Shown: piece after piece, positions 36,884 to 48,746 of the stretch | Layout of the letters: every line of letters begins with the position of its first letter | Numbering within the stretch: position 1 is the stretch's first letter | Assembly (NCBI GenBank): GCA_025201805.1 | Contig: MU619289.1 | Span: forward strand, 27,595-91,594 | Length of the DNA stretch: 64,000 bases | Direction of reading: 5' to 3' | Source: Parasitella parasitica | Taxonomy: Eukaryota > Mucoromycota > Mucoromycetes > Mucorales > Mucoraceae | The notes under the pieces: model-generated | What the model was told of the DNA's origin: nothing | The model's database searches: none | What the model saw: the letters and a program-made list of their open reading frames with translations, nothing else | Program-made: the position numbers and the translations under genes

Positions 36884-39842
36884 TTTTTAGCAGGCTTTTT
36901 CTGGATCTTTTGAAAAGGGTAGAAAATAGCCGCCTTATTTATATGATTGTTGTGGCAAGATGCTTCCCCACACAATCGGTCAAATGACATCAGGAAATCA
37001 AATCAAATTTGTTGCAAACGGTGTACAAAATGACCTCGAATGCTAAAATAAAATAGTCATTGGCTAACAATTCTCCGGAGAGTGTAATGCTTGTGTTGTG
37101 TTGTATGGTGTATCATGTTCAAATCAAGGGGAACCATCTCCGCCATAATTATTGAATGCGGGGCATGTTGCACTTTGATGTTCTTTATGGTAAGAGAAAT
37201 AAGTAAAAGAGAAATGAGTAAAACAAGTGCCATAATGTGTGGCAAATGAAAGGATACATAATCGTATATATATATCTGGACATGACAAAAAAAGAGAACA
37301 TGCGCGCTATACTAGTTTATTTGCACGGATTTGTTTCTTTTTGTTTTTATTACTGTTGTTGCAACACATTATAAAGCTGAGGATATTATAAGCATTACTC
37401 GAAAAGCAACCATGTGAAAAAAAAGAAATGTCTTGATTTAGTTAATTTATCCGATTGACTATTCTCCATTAGGATATAAGTCCATTAGGATATACATCCA
37501 TTATACCTCCATATGTAAGAATATCGAATTCTAGGAAGTAAAGGTTGCTTGTTTTTGTGTTCCGTAGTAATCTAAGGTATAGCATTGTTTGACTCAAAGC
37601 TTTTGCAAACCAGAGAAATAATAATAGATAGAATTTTAATTTACGTCTTGCAAATGCAAAGCACATGCCTGTCATTGACACTGCACTAGTTAATTGACAC
37701 TTGGCAGTTCATGATACAACAAGGAATATTATTTTAGGTCCAATGTTACACACATGAATACGTTGATTGTGATGTTGAAAACAATTACCCGCATTGTTTC
37801 ACTGACATGATATAATTAATTAAGCCTACAATAGCCTACCAAAGTATTATTTTTTGAGAGCAATGGAAGCATGACTTGGATTTTATTATCAAAAACTGGT
37901 ATGCTGACGATGCATTGCTCCCTATACTGTAATTTATTTCATACAGAGCTGTATCTAATATAGCAGATTATCCAAGAGATTTTCAATATCGCTTTAAAGA
38001 AAAAAGGGGAGAGGGCACATAAATGTCAGGATACTCAACAAAATACGCATCAAAATACGCATCAAAATACGCTTTTGGCTATGTATGCGGGTAGCCAAGA
38101 AAATAGCCTTTATTAAATGAGTGTAAAAAAAAACTGAAGGCAATATTAACAATGGTGTAATAATAGTTAATTTTGAAAGCTAGTAGTAATGCCATTCTCT
38201 CAGAATTAATCAGAATAAGTATTGATACTATATTACAATTTTATTAAACTATTTTCAATGGCCCAAGCTACCTCCAAGCTCTACAAGTTATCTTACTATA
38301 TTAACTCTATATACTTTTCTCGCTTAGATCTTGCTTGTTGCCAGCTAAATCTGCACGCAGCAGCAGCAGATGCAAATTCAACCTCCGGGTTTAATTTTTG
38401 GAAGGTTTACTGGAGGCCGGATTTTGACCTCAAAAAATAGGATTCAAGATTGGTTTGGCAGTTTTTTGCCAATATCTCTAAAACCTATTAATACAATGTT
38501 TAGTATAAGATTAAGTACATTTGTAAACTGCTTAATTTTGTATGTAATGGTATACTTTTTGAAAAAGTTTTCACTGATAATCTCTAGTAATCTGCGATTA
38601 ACGAAAACATGCTTTTTCAGCTGAAAGTCTATATTTTGCATATTTAATACCTAAAATGGTAATACTATGTCTAAAGCGAAGTACAACGGAATGTTTTTGA
38701 TTAAAATACACCATTATAAAAAGCGTCATTTTCAAGGTCGAACTCGACAAATTGTGTTTTTCATTCATTTCGCCTTATGGGACCTCATGAAAAATTGTCA
38801 AAAATTGATGATTTTTTCCTCGCCTATTTTTTTGGTAGAAATGCATCGAACAGTGACCAAGAACTCTGGAAAACCATTTGGTGTCGTTTTAAGCGCTTGA
38901 ATTGGTTGAAAAGTGCATGAATTCCATGAAAGTTGTGAAAAAACAATGACATTAGTGGCTATCGAGTAATCAGATTCGCTCCTTAATACATTTTATGGTG
39001 CTTCCATGGCGACAGTATTTGTTGCACGTAAAGAAAGCAAGTTTTCGATGTGCAAGAGTTGATTTTCGTCAAATGATAATATATGCATTTTCTTGCAAAA
39101 TATTATGATGCCACAGTATCTAATGTAATATCTTGTTTCGAAAATATCACACGAAAGTGCATTTTATGCATTTCTAATCGTCCATAGTTATCTCATAACT
39201 GCACTTCATTCGTCATTTGAAAATTGTTTACAAATAAAAAGAGCTTTAGCTATATTTTACAGACGATTTTTGTGTGGACAGCTAATCAACCTCTGTCTTT
39301 CTGCAGATTTACTTCAATCCATTGACCTCTTGGAATAGCTTGGTAAATATCAATTTCGCATTTCGGCACTCTGTAGAAAAGTCTTCGTAACTAGACTGGA
39401 CCGAGAAATCATTGAAAGTGATAAATGTCCTTAAAAATAAATTTTTATCAAGCACTCTTAAGAACCAAGTAATGTCGGTGACAGTGTGAATAGGAATATT
39501 CGCAAATTTGTTCTACCGTCTCAAAATGAGACATATTCTCGAGAAATAAATTACAGCGAGGCAATTTCTTTGAGCAGATAAATTTGATTTCAACTCTTGT
39601 GATCACTGTAAGCAACAACAAACAGATCCTCCACTATACATATATGCTATCAATAAGTTATCGTGCCCTCTTGATGTCGTTTTCACGACATGTATATAAT
39701 ACGGGCATTGCATGGTAATCATGAAGAAACCAAGGCTGATCACGTCACGGCTTGTTTCAGGCATTGTAAACGATTCCAGTTGAGTGATAGCTGATTGTAG
39801 TGTTTCCCTTCTTCTTTAATCTCACTTTTCCAGTTTAAAAGC
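36884..39842. other. Gene-poor interval with short repeats
   Basis: 3 kb without a supported gene. It includes two and a half units of a 12-base repeat (38041-38072), an adjacent 7-base-stem hairpin (TTGGCTA / TAGCCAA, 38075-38098), a tandem TCCATTAGGATATA pair near 37466-37495, and small hairpin TTGGCA/TGCCAA near 38455-38472. An open frame at 38667-38900 has no recognised feature. Confidence 0.6.
38041..38098 (+). repeat. Short tandem repeat plus hairpin
   Basis: Unit AAAATACGCATC repeated about 2.5 times, immediately followed by a perfect 7-base stem with 10-base loop. May be an end or fragment of a mobile element. Confidence 0.5.
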
Positions 39843-40181
39843 ATGTCTGCGACAAATACGCCGAATTCTATCCATTCACCTCACATTGAAAGTAGAGACC
39901 CTATTATGGAAGACGATCATTTTTCTCTTCGATACGGCAACCCTATCAAAGTTATCCATGACATTAAAAAGCACAAACTGGATGATTTTAAGCCTACAAA
40001 AGAGCATGTTTCTGGCGCATTAGCAAGCACCATTGGGGATGCTTTGACAAGCGATAAAAACCAGCAACCTCCTCCTTTGACAAAGAGCGATTCTGGTTTT
40101 CTGCGTGATTCAACCATCTGCTCTGAATTTTATCACGATAAAAAAGGCGGCGTAACCGAAGTTGAACATAGAGACTACTAA
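39843..40181 (+). CDS. Small unknown protein, 112 aa
   Basis: Single exon, 112 aa, no recognised domain. It is hydrophilic throughout with no signal peptide or membrane segment. It has an acidic start (ESRDPIMEDDHF), a Lys/Asp-rich middle (IKKHKLDDFKPTKEHVSGALAST), and a C terminus EVEHRDY. Codon use looks coding, and a pyrimidine-rich stretch precedes the ATG, with an AATAAA 3' of the stop (about 40190). Possibly an intrinsically disordered regulatory protein. No function inferred. Confidence 0.55.
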   Translation: MSATNTPNSIHSPHIESRDPIMEDDHFSLRYGNPIKVIHDIKKHKLDDFKPTKEHVSGALASTIGDALTSDKNQQPPPLTKSDSGFLRDSTICSEFYHDKKGGVTEVEHRDY

Positions 40182-40381
40182 AAATAGGATAATAAACATA
40201 GCTTTTTATTAATGCAGCTAACTCATGGGTTTTGTCTGTTCTGTACGTTAATCTCCAAGACCTTCAGCACCACGTGAAGTTACACATTGGTGTTTGTTTG
40301 CCTTTCCGACATTTATTTAGTGCAGCTTCATTATATTAAATCTTTTTTCAGTCTACAACCATTCCTTGTAGATATTAGTAA

Positions 40382-40439
40382 ATGTCCTTTAGTTTTCCTA
40401 AAAGAAGCCACTCTCTCGTTCATCATCAAAATCAAAAAG

Positions 40440-40522
<83 letters not shown>

Positions 40523-41875
40523 TGCCGACATCAGCATCAGCATCATGTAAATAACTTGCTGCCACGTATACACCCACCACCGCAGCGAACATCTTCTATC
40601 AGAGACCATCAGTCAACTAGGTTAACTAGATCAAGTTCTTTACCTAAACTTTCTAAAAAGGCAAGTTTGATGGATTGTAAACGTTCCCTTATTAACATCT
40701 GCGAAAACAAAAATCAGGCACCAGTGAGGACGAAATCAATGCCACAAAAGTTGCATAAACTGAATGAACCACTTCCGCCCATTCCACCATCCTTATTCGA
40801 AGAGCTTGAAGCTGGGGCAGCGATAACACCGCCTACTCGATCCTCAAGTTTGAGATGGCCTCGTAGACTCAGAAAAAACGAACGAGATGACGAGATTACC
40901 AGAACACTTTTAGAATGGAAGCACAAGTCTGTGTTTAAAGTAGATTGGTCTAACATGTTTCCTGCAACCGTGGAGCTGTGGAAGATGAATGGCAACATCT
41001 TTGGGTCAATAGAAGATATAGTAGCTTTGAAAGAAGGCGATGAAAAACTGGTGCGAGAGACTGCAGATTCTTTATGGTTGGAAGATGCGCAGCATGTCCC
41101 AAAAAGAGAAATCGCTGCTTATATTGGTAAATTGTAAATGCAGATCGTACAATCACTCGTTTAATTAGCATCGTTATCTAATTACATGTTTTTTTGTGCC
41201 TAGTGATCCGTTTTGCCATAGAGTATTGAGAAAATACATGGACCATTTTGATTTCACGGGAATGAAACTAGACGAGGCATTCAGGTACAGGACAGCGGTG
41301 AATGAAAGCAAACTACGACAACATGCTCAAATTGTTGAAATTATAGAAAGCTATGCCAAAAGCTTTATTTCAGAGCTGAAGCCCAAGAGATTGATCGTAT
41401 TTTGGAAGCATTTTCCTATAAATTTTGGAGCCAGAATCCTGATAAACAACTATATCAAAATGCAGGTAGAGTTTTATTTATGCGATTATTGGTGCGAGAT
41501 GTTGACTTTTTTTTTTTTTTTTTTTTTTTACATGTATCAGACGTCGTATATACCATTATCTATGCCATCATGTTACTGAATACTGACCTTCACCTGGTTC
41601 AAATTAGTAGCCATTCCAAAATGACTAGTGATTTGTTTTGCAAGAATACAATGTCGACTGTCCTTGAACAAAAAATGGATTTGGATCAAAATTTCGAACC
41701 GTGGAAAATGCTATTAGAATCATATTTAAGAGACATTTATGCATCAGTAAAGAATCAAGGCATTTTGCAACCTGTGTCAGAAGATGAGGCGCCAAAGTCT
41801 TTTCTGAAAAGAGTGGGATCATTGACGCAGAGGAAGAAAAAGGAGTCTTCTTGCTCTTCTTCTGAATGTGGATGA
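40382..41875 (+). CDS. Sec7-domain ARF guanine nucleotide exchange factor, compact
   Basis: Activates ARF-type GTPases by GDP release. Four exons (40382-41133, 41204-41284, 41347-41465, 41541-41875) give 428 aa. Residues 1-160 are low complexity: a run of about 25 Gln encoded by CAGCAA units, then a His- and Ser-rich, Pro-rich segment (LPPIPPS). The Sec7 domain starts near 230: KREIAAYIGK, DPFCHRVLRKYMDHFDFTGMKLDEAFR, then LYFRAEAQEIDRILEAFS with the catalytic glutamic-finger Glu in RAEAQ (usual form LPGExQ), and TIIYAIMLLNTDLH. No PH domain follows; the protein ends in a Ser/Cys-rich tail soon after Sec7. A T24 run sits in the last intron. Confidence 0.85.
40442..40522 (+). repeat. (CAGCAA)n coding repeat, poly-Gln
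   Basis: About 13 hexanucleotide units encode the Gln run near the N terminus of the Sec7-domain protein. Confidence 0.9.
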
Positions 41876-43144
41876 TGCAAAATTATCAAATAAATAGGCA
41901 TCACTATTACCACCTGTTTAAATTACTGAAAGAAGGCTTTTCATCAATGCGTCATCAGATAATATTATCCATTTTTGCACATTTTGCGCCTAATGACCAG
42001 ATCAAACGAACCTGCTTCACATAGATAAGGGGCATCACATGTAACAATGTTCCTATTTCGAGTTAAATGCTTCTTCCTTCAAAAGAAAAAAGTGCTTTCA
42101 AGTGATACAACAATGGCGTATAATAGTCATGATTAATGGCTCAGGTTATTGCATGGAGGAATAGCTCTCGCTATATATGTACAAGATCCAGTGCTTTGAA
42201 TACCATGAAATGACACCTTGAGTATGACCAAACTTTTGTGGATTATACAATCACATTCAAAACAAAAGACGACAACAGTTGATACAAATGTGTGAGAATT
42301 TTTTTGACATGAGGATATTATAAAGAGTCCTTATCATTTCTAAATATGTATGGCATGTTGTTTGTTGGATGCAAAGTGGATGATAAACACATTATGTCCA
42401 CCCAGATTTACTTACTAGTGTAGATACTCTGGTATTTTTTTTTTTTTTTCGTTATCCGTACATGATGGTATATCCATTCTTTAAAAAAAAAACTATTGTT
42501 AAAAAACAAATATACGTGTAACCGAAAATACCGGAATAGACTTTTTGATTTTCTTATCGATTCAAAAAGAAACTATTCTCACGGTGCTTGATTTAGAAAG
42601 GAGCTATTGTAAAAGTAGAGCGTGATATGTGTTTTCGCTCGTTAGTTGAATAGCTTCTTCACCCAATAGAATAGGACGGAGCGGCGAGCCCTCACATGAG
42701 AATGCCTGTCAAAATCTAAAGCGAATAAGATCGATTCTTCTTATCAATGCTTATTAAGGAAATTTCGTATTGCTCTTACTGTAGATCTATCCTTACAATA
42801 TAGCATATACTTTAAATTCAAGATGCAAATGCAAGGCATGCTGCTAGTAGATCGGACGTCAGCGAGCTTAGGCCAGAAATTTCGGTAAATTTAGTACGAC
42901 AAAAAGCCATTTTATCAGAGCTTTTTCAACGGATGCAGCTTGTACAAGAACATGAAATTGTCTTATTTTCCTGGGAAAATACTTGATAAAATCCCACGTG
43001 ATAAGATCAAGGAAGCATCTTATCAGTAAACCTCCTTATTATTTTCGTTACACTCCAGAATCCGTTTCCTATAAAAATATTAGATTTGAAAGGCTGAAAT
43101 TGCTAGCTTATATTTAGTCCCTTTTTCTTTCTCTTTTTTACAAA
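41876..43144. other. Intergenic upstream of the CSL gene
   Basis: No gene seen. Near 42991-43000 it holds ATCCCACGTG, an E-box whose complement also reads CGTGGGAT, close to the CSL core. A T17 run lies near 42434-42449. Confidence 0.6.
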
Positions 43145-44926
43145 ATGGACAATATTATCTCAGAGAATCCTTATGGATCTAGTAAAAAAATCCAATTGAT
43201 AAATATGACTCCAATGGAATCTTTATTGCGGGCAATTGACAGCGCACACCCTATCCATTTACCCTATCCAAACAGCAGGAAGCGTAGCAGACCTTCGTCT
43301 CCACAGCAATCCATGTCAATTGAGTCTATGCTAGATTCTGATAACGACAGCTATATCAACAAGAGACATTGCGCAACGCCACCGCCCCAATCACCGCAAT
43401 TGTATTATGACCACCATCACATCCCACAGCAACAACAGCAGCAGCAAAAGCCAATTACATCAACTGTAACATGCTATCATGCCTCGGTTGCTCAGAAATC
43501 ATACGGCTCGGAAAAGAGATTCCTGTGCCCTCCTCCGATTGTCATGATGTCTAATGCGAAGCAGAGTCCGATTGTATCAATGTCAGTTGTTTGCGAGACA
43601 GGAGATCGTCAATTAGAGCAACGTACATTACTCGACGAGAATCTGAGAGGCAGTTTCAAGTACCTTTTTGTTACGGGCACAGCAAAAGCAAAGCAATTCT
43701 GCCTTCGTGTCAATTTGAACAGCCAACAACAGCAACAGCAGCAACAGCAGCAACAGCAACAACAGCAACCCTATGCTTCATTTTTTAGTAGCCCGATTTC
43801 CATCATATCAAAACCATCGAAAAAGACAGCAAAGGCTCGCAATATCTCTACATGTTTATTTACAAATTCCTACGTATCACTGTTCAATCGCATCAACTCC
43901 CAAACCGTCCGTACAAAGTACATGACATCAGAAAATAAGCAATTATGTGCAAAGCATTCCTCCTGGTCCCCCTTTGAAATCATCGTTGTATGCCAGCCCA
44001 ACCAAGCCGTCAACCCTGACAACCACAGTGTGTCTGTTCCTATCACCTATGGCACTGAAATCATTCTCAAAGACGTCAACACTGCTGTTTCCTCGCCTCC
44101 TCTCATCATTCGCAAAGTAGACAAAGGACATGTTGTCCACAATTCTTATGGCCTCTTGAGTCAAATGCAAAAGATTGCACTCCAATTGTCTTCTTCTGCT
44201 AATTCATTGACGCCTTTGTACTTGAATGCCAATGGTTTAGCTATGAGCTCTCCTGAATCTGATAACGGCAATCTCAACCACAATACTAGCGCTTGGATTG
44301 ATTTTGTCCCCTCAAAATCTCCCTCCCCATCAGCAGCAGCAACAGCGATTGCGAGCGAAAAAGGCGAAGCAGTTGACGATTATCTCTGTTGGACGATTGT
44401 TGGGATCTCAAAATTTGAATATAGCTTTTCAGAAACACCCCACCCGCTTCACCATCATCCACAACAAAATATCGATCCCACCGCAAGACAGCTTTCTCCA
44501 CCACCATCTCCACCTAGATCCATTGTGCCATTTCCTCTAATTTCTTCTGTTGACTATGTACCTCAGACACACTCTTTGAAGGCATTTGGACAACATTTAA
44601 TGCAGCCGCTTCCGTATTCTCGTCTCTTGGAATTCTGGCTTGGCTCACATGGACCATTGCCTGTATCTAACAATGATGGAAATCTGACAATATCTGTACC
44701 TGACACCCAAGAATTACTGGTAACAAATCACGACATGCTGATTACAAGACCTGATGGCGCTAGATATTTCGAATTGCCATTACTATTAGTACGACATGAT
44801 GGATTTGTTTACCATTCTGGTAAAGCACTCTCCTATGATATCGATCCAAAAGGTGATTCTGGTAGATGGTCAGTGAATGAAGCCTCCAATAGCAACTCAT
44901 CAATAAGCTCCTCGAGCACCAGTTAA
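43145..44926 (+). CDS. CSL (CBF1/Su(H)/LAG-1) family transcription factor
   Basis: Intronless, 593 aa. In animals CSL proteins are the Notch effectors; in fungi (S. pombe Cbf11/Cbf12) they act without Notch in cell-cycle, adhesion and lipid control. The LAG1-type DNA-binding domain begins near residue 108 with HASVAQKSYGSEKRFLCPPP, the family hallmark, and includes the FVTGTAKAKQFCLRV strand. A Gln-rich insert follows at ~194-210. The beta-trefoil domain spans ~225-430 (TCLFTNSYVSLFNRINSQTVRTKYM, WSPFEIIVV, YGTEIILKD). A C-terminal Ig-like TIG region (~465-580) has VPFPLISSVDYV and LEFWLGSHGPLPV. Two Gln runs and Ser-rich ends suggest activation or disordered parts. Confidence 0.9.
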   Translation: MDNIISENPYGSSKKIQLINMTPMESLLRAIDSAHPIHLPYPNSRKRSRPSSPQQSMSIESMLDSDNDSYINKRHCATPPPQSPQLYYDHHHIPQQQQQQQKPITSTVTCYHASVAQKSYGSEKRFLCPPPIVMMSNAKQSPIVSMSVVCETGDRQLEQRTLLDENLRGSFKYLFVTGTAKAKQFCLRVNLNSQQQQQQQQQQQQQQQPYASFFSSPISIISKPSKKTAKARNISTCLFTNSYVSLFNRINSQTVRTKYMTSENKQLCAKHSSWSPFEIIVVCQPNQAVNPDNHSVSVPITYGTEIILKDVNTAVSSPPLIIRKVDKGHVVHNSYGLLSQMQKIALQLSSSANSLTPLYLNANGLAMSSPESDNGNLNHNTSAWIDFVPSKSPSPSAAATAIASEKGEAVDDYLCWTIVGISKFEYSFSETPHPLHHHPQQNIDPTARQLSPPPSPPRSIVPFPLISSVDYVPQTHSLKAFGQHLMQPLPYSRLLEFWLGSHGPLPVSNNDGNLTISVPDTQELLVTNHDMLITRPDGARYFELPLLLVRHDGFVYHSGKALSYDIDPKGDSGRWSVNEASNSNSSISSSSTS

Positions 44927-46278
44927 TGCTAGATATATATCCCTCCTTTTCCTTTCTTTTTTCTTAATTTCTAATTATTAATTATGTATATGATTTTTTA
45001 TTTTATTTTATTTTTCTTATGTGTACATTATTCTCTTTATATGATGGAAAAAATTCTTTTGTTCGATTTGTTTGTGTAAATAAATAAAAAATACTGGTCG
45101 GCGATAAGCTTCAATTCTCATCTGATCTTATCACTCGGTTTCCCATTCTTTTGAGCAACCATAATCGGGATGCCTTGATTGTGTACTTCGGCAATTAACA
45201 GTTACACTAAATTATATAGGATCGATATCGAGATGCTCCCACCAATAAAAGCATTCTTCAAACATCTCAGGCACATTTTTTATTGGAAATTATATACAGT
45301 ACAACTGATGCTTTTTCTGTTTAGTTTACCCATAAAAAATATACTTTAGCCTTACAAAAGAATCTTATCTATTAGTATGTATCCCTCGGCATCTCTATTT
45401 GTGTATCATTTGCTACATAAGCAGTAAAGTGTTCATTTTATAAATCTTTGAAAGTTTGATAACGTGCATAATCAAGATTCGAATGTCGCCATGGTATTTG
45501 GATTATATCAAGCATAAACGGACTCACGATTAATAATGATAAATTCTTTTTCTCAAATTTATACGACCTATTCGGGTAGTGCTTTTGTATCACTCGGATT
45601 GTTCAGGCTTTTATTTTCGTAAAAAACTATGTTTGATATTGACTTCTCCAAAAGAGATGGTTCCAATTAGGTATACTCTTGATATTTAAAGAGATCATAC
45701 GTTGTAAATGATGTATTATTATACGAACATGACATAGAGAAACTATTTTGCTTTGAACGATTGCCTGAAGTATTAATTTACCCGAGAAAAGTTTAAAAAC
45801 AGAATTGCTTAGGCTTTTGCGGTATATTTTAGGGGACTACCACATACAATTAACGAGTGGGAAAAGTGTATGGCGACATCGAAGTTGACTACTTGGTTGA
45901 AAGGCATTTTTTACTGCTGCAACCTTGAGCACCTGACGATGGCATTACATGTACTGTATATTTATTTGTGATTGTTTGAACATTTTGCAGCACACAGCTG
46001 TTAGTATAGACCCTCCATTTAGGCAAACCCTTTGATAACCACATGAAGCTATAGTGCAATGCCAAGTCAGAGGAAGTGCTACCGTCAATTTTGTTTGTGA
46101 TACCCTACATGTTTGTTGGATATACGACACCAACCAACCGAAAAACTCCGTTAGAGTGTGCTTAAAGACAACGTTTGCTGCTGTATCCAAATAATAGTTT
46201 TTGTGACAAGAAACAACAAATTATTCGCAAAAAGCCAACGTCAACAACACTCGAAAAAGAAAAGTTGTGTAGCCCAAA
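44927..46278. other. Intergenic
   Basis: 1.35 kb, AT-rich. The first ~150 bases carry T-rich 3' flank and AATAAA signals of the CSL gene. No coding signal recognised. Confidence 0.6.
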
Positions 46279-47822
46279 ATGAACCCGATGTACATTGACC
46301 CGTACGTTCGTATTTCACAAAACCGACATTGGCTGGCAAGCAATGCTAAAAAGAGGGATAAGCTTAACAAAGGCAAAAGCAGCCTGTCTCAGACAGTGAC
46401 AGCTACAACTACAACTACAACAACAACAACAACACCATCAAAGAAAAAGAACAGACATACTCGCGAAGAAAAGTTCAATCCTGAAGTGCTGGACACATTC
46501 TGCTTTCATTGGCCCGATATGCATTCGTATGTGCTGGTTCGAGTACTAGACTCAACCATTGCTATATTACCTGTACGCTCACGACTCGCATTTCTCTATT
46601 TTCATCACGCTCCACTACCTACGCATCCGTCGCCTAAAGACCTGCGAAAAGTACTTCGACCTGTTGCAGCAGCAAATAGCTCATCTAGGCGCATCCATAG
46701 CATGTTTAAAAATTGGAAATACACATTAGCTATTGAAGATGCAGGGAAAGAGCAACAAGAGGAAGGAGAGGAGGAGGACCTATTCTCTAATAAAAGTGAT
46801 AGTAGCAGTAGCAGCGATGATAACAATACCGGCAACAATTCATCAATATCTGCTCCTATTAACAACGTGACAGAAACACCTCCATCAACACCCAAAGTAT
46901 CCTCAAATGTAACACTTGCTGATGTGCTCTCATATGAAGGAGATTTACGTAATGGATGGATTCATGCTCCTTGCATGGTCACTGACGATGAAAACATGTA
47001 CGACAACAATGTCAATTTGATAACAAAACACACTGTTATTCGATTAACGGCACGATGTTTCTCAGAGAAGATGATGTTTATGAACCTCGTAAAACTCCAG
47101 CGTGGCTTAGTGGGAGATCGTGTACTTGACGACAAAGAATACCACAATAATAGTGCTGATATGTATGACGATTACAGTAGCACACTACCTCTCAAACGTC
47201 GGCCATCACTAAAGTCTGTTGCCACTACTGTTGGATTGTGAGTATTTCACTAATATGTATACAACATCATCCGGGTTAACACTGATATTTCTTTACAGAA
47301 TGAAAGTGTCTAGCAATGTAATTGACAACTTACGGCGCGAAACTGAACAGCAAATGGAAGATATTCATCAATTTATGAAGAACATAACCATTTGCAAACA
47401 AGATATTGCCAGTTACACGCGGCAACTGCTAGAATTGGATCAGTCATTAGATATGGCAATGGATACGGCCTTGAACATTCAATTTAGCTCACTGAAACAC
47501 TTGCTAGATAACGTTAATCATCAACTGGCTGATTCGATTACACAATATCATAGTGATCGGTCAAGAATTTCTCAATTGCAAGAGCAAGTTTCTGTGCATA
47601 ATGCCTTTTTAAAAGGTGCTTCGCAAAGATATGAACGTATCAAGCGTAAGGTTCGTGGCCATGCATTTTATCCATGGCTATACACAGGTAATCAAACGGA
47701 GGGCCCGCATGCAAAGCTATTACCGTGAACTAATGCAACAAATAGTATTAGCCAGTTTAGTCTTGCTGACTTCGATCCTAGTCGCTTATTACTATTTGAC
47801 TTCTTCACGATTGAATATATGA
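46279..47822 (+). CDS. Predicted tail-anchored coiled-coil protein, unknown
   Basis: Three exons (46279-47237, 47299-47687, 47746-47822) give 474 aa. Not recognised. The N-terminal half may hold a PH-like or other mixed fold (residues ~70-150 and ~230-290) broken by an acidic, Ser/Asn-rich insert. Residues ~325-440 are a long amphipathic coiled coil. The C terminus is a single hydrophobic segment (VLASLVLLTSILVAYYYL) followed by TSSRLNI, as in tail-anchored membrane proteins facing the cytosol. The last intron (58 nt, GTAATC...AATAG) is needed to reach the anchor; without it the frame stops after 20 codons with no hydrophobic end. Confidence 0.65.
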
Positions 47823-48674
47823 AGTTCAAATTATTATCACTGGAAGTATCAAAGTTTTATCACTAAACAGTCTCTCTTTATAATCTTCAAGCCATCCTAG
47901 ATTGTATTCATGACAACCCTTAAGAAAATAAGACTTTCCTCATTGAATTCTTATTCCAAACTAGTGAATCTGCTCAGCATTTAGTGTAGCCTTGTCACTT
48001 GATTTATTTCAAATATCAGTGTACACCAGCCGCTCAATCTCCCTTCTTCGATTATGACCCATCTCCCCTCTAATCACCTGTTGTGAAAATGTAATAAAAA
48101 CAAAATAAAAAATACTTTTTACACTGTTATCTATTCTTTTAAAAGGATAGTAAAATACAAAAACTATTTCTTTAAACTAATTTCTTGATAATACATTACC
48201 AGATAGTGATAAATTACTAATTAGAGAAAAGCATATGAGAAATGTGAAGCGGGAGTAGCTAATGTTTTAGCTAAATGCTGTACTTTGTTATTCATATATC
48301 TATTTGTTTGGACAATTACTATACAATCACGGTTGCTGCGCTGTAAAATATGATTAACCATTGTTATGATTAAGTTTAACTTTCAGTGAAGTTTAAAAGG
48401 AACATAAGCCTTATTTTTTAATTACAAATCAATAGCAATTCTAGAAAGCAAGATGAACAGATACAAAACTATGAAAACCTCTAGAAGCCCAGTCTACAAT
48501 TAGTATAAGTACGAAATGGTTTTATTAAATAAAATATTATCATCCCAATAATCAAAGTCTCTTCTAAGATCTCCTACTTGACACTCATCCGAGCAATACA
48601 TAAAAAATGTCACGTGCTTTTCTCCTATAGTAAATTGGATGTTATTAAACTCTGCACCTGTAGAAAATATGAAA
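47823..48674. other. Intergenic before tRNA-Asp
   Basis: AT-rich. No gene seen. Confidence 0.6.
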
Positions 48675-48746
48675 TCTTCGGTAGTATAGTGGTGAGTATC
48701 CCCGCCTGTCACGCGGGAGACCGGGGTTCAATTCCCCGCCGGAGAG
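48675..48746 (+). tRNA. tRNA-Asp (anticodon GTC)
   Basis: Full cloverleaf of 72 nt without intron. The 7-bp acceptor stem is TCTTCGG with CCGGAGA (one T-G wobble), and the discriminator base is G. The anticodon GTC sits at 48708-48710 in loop CTGTCAC. The B box reads GGTTCAATTCC. A T-rich tract suited as a Pol III stop follows at 48749-48759. CCA is not encoded, as expected for a eukaryote. Confidence 0.96.

Noticed and set aside
40331-40609. Minus-strand Leu-rich and Val/Ala-rich open frames
   Set aside because: They are antisense to the CAGCAA repeat of the Sec7 gene and have no other coding support.
47688-47716. A 29-nt intron near the end of the tail-anchored protein gene
   Set aside because: It does not keep frame; the 58-nt intron 47688-47745 does and restores a hydrophobic C terminus.
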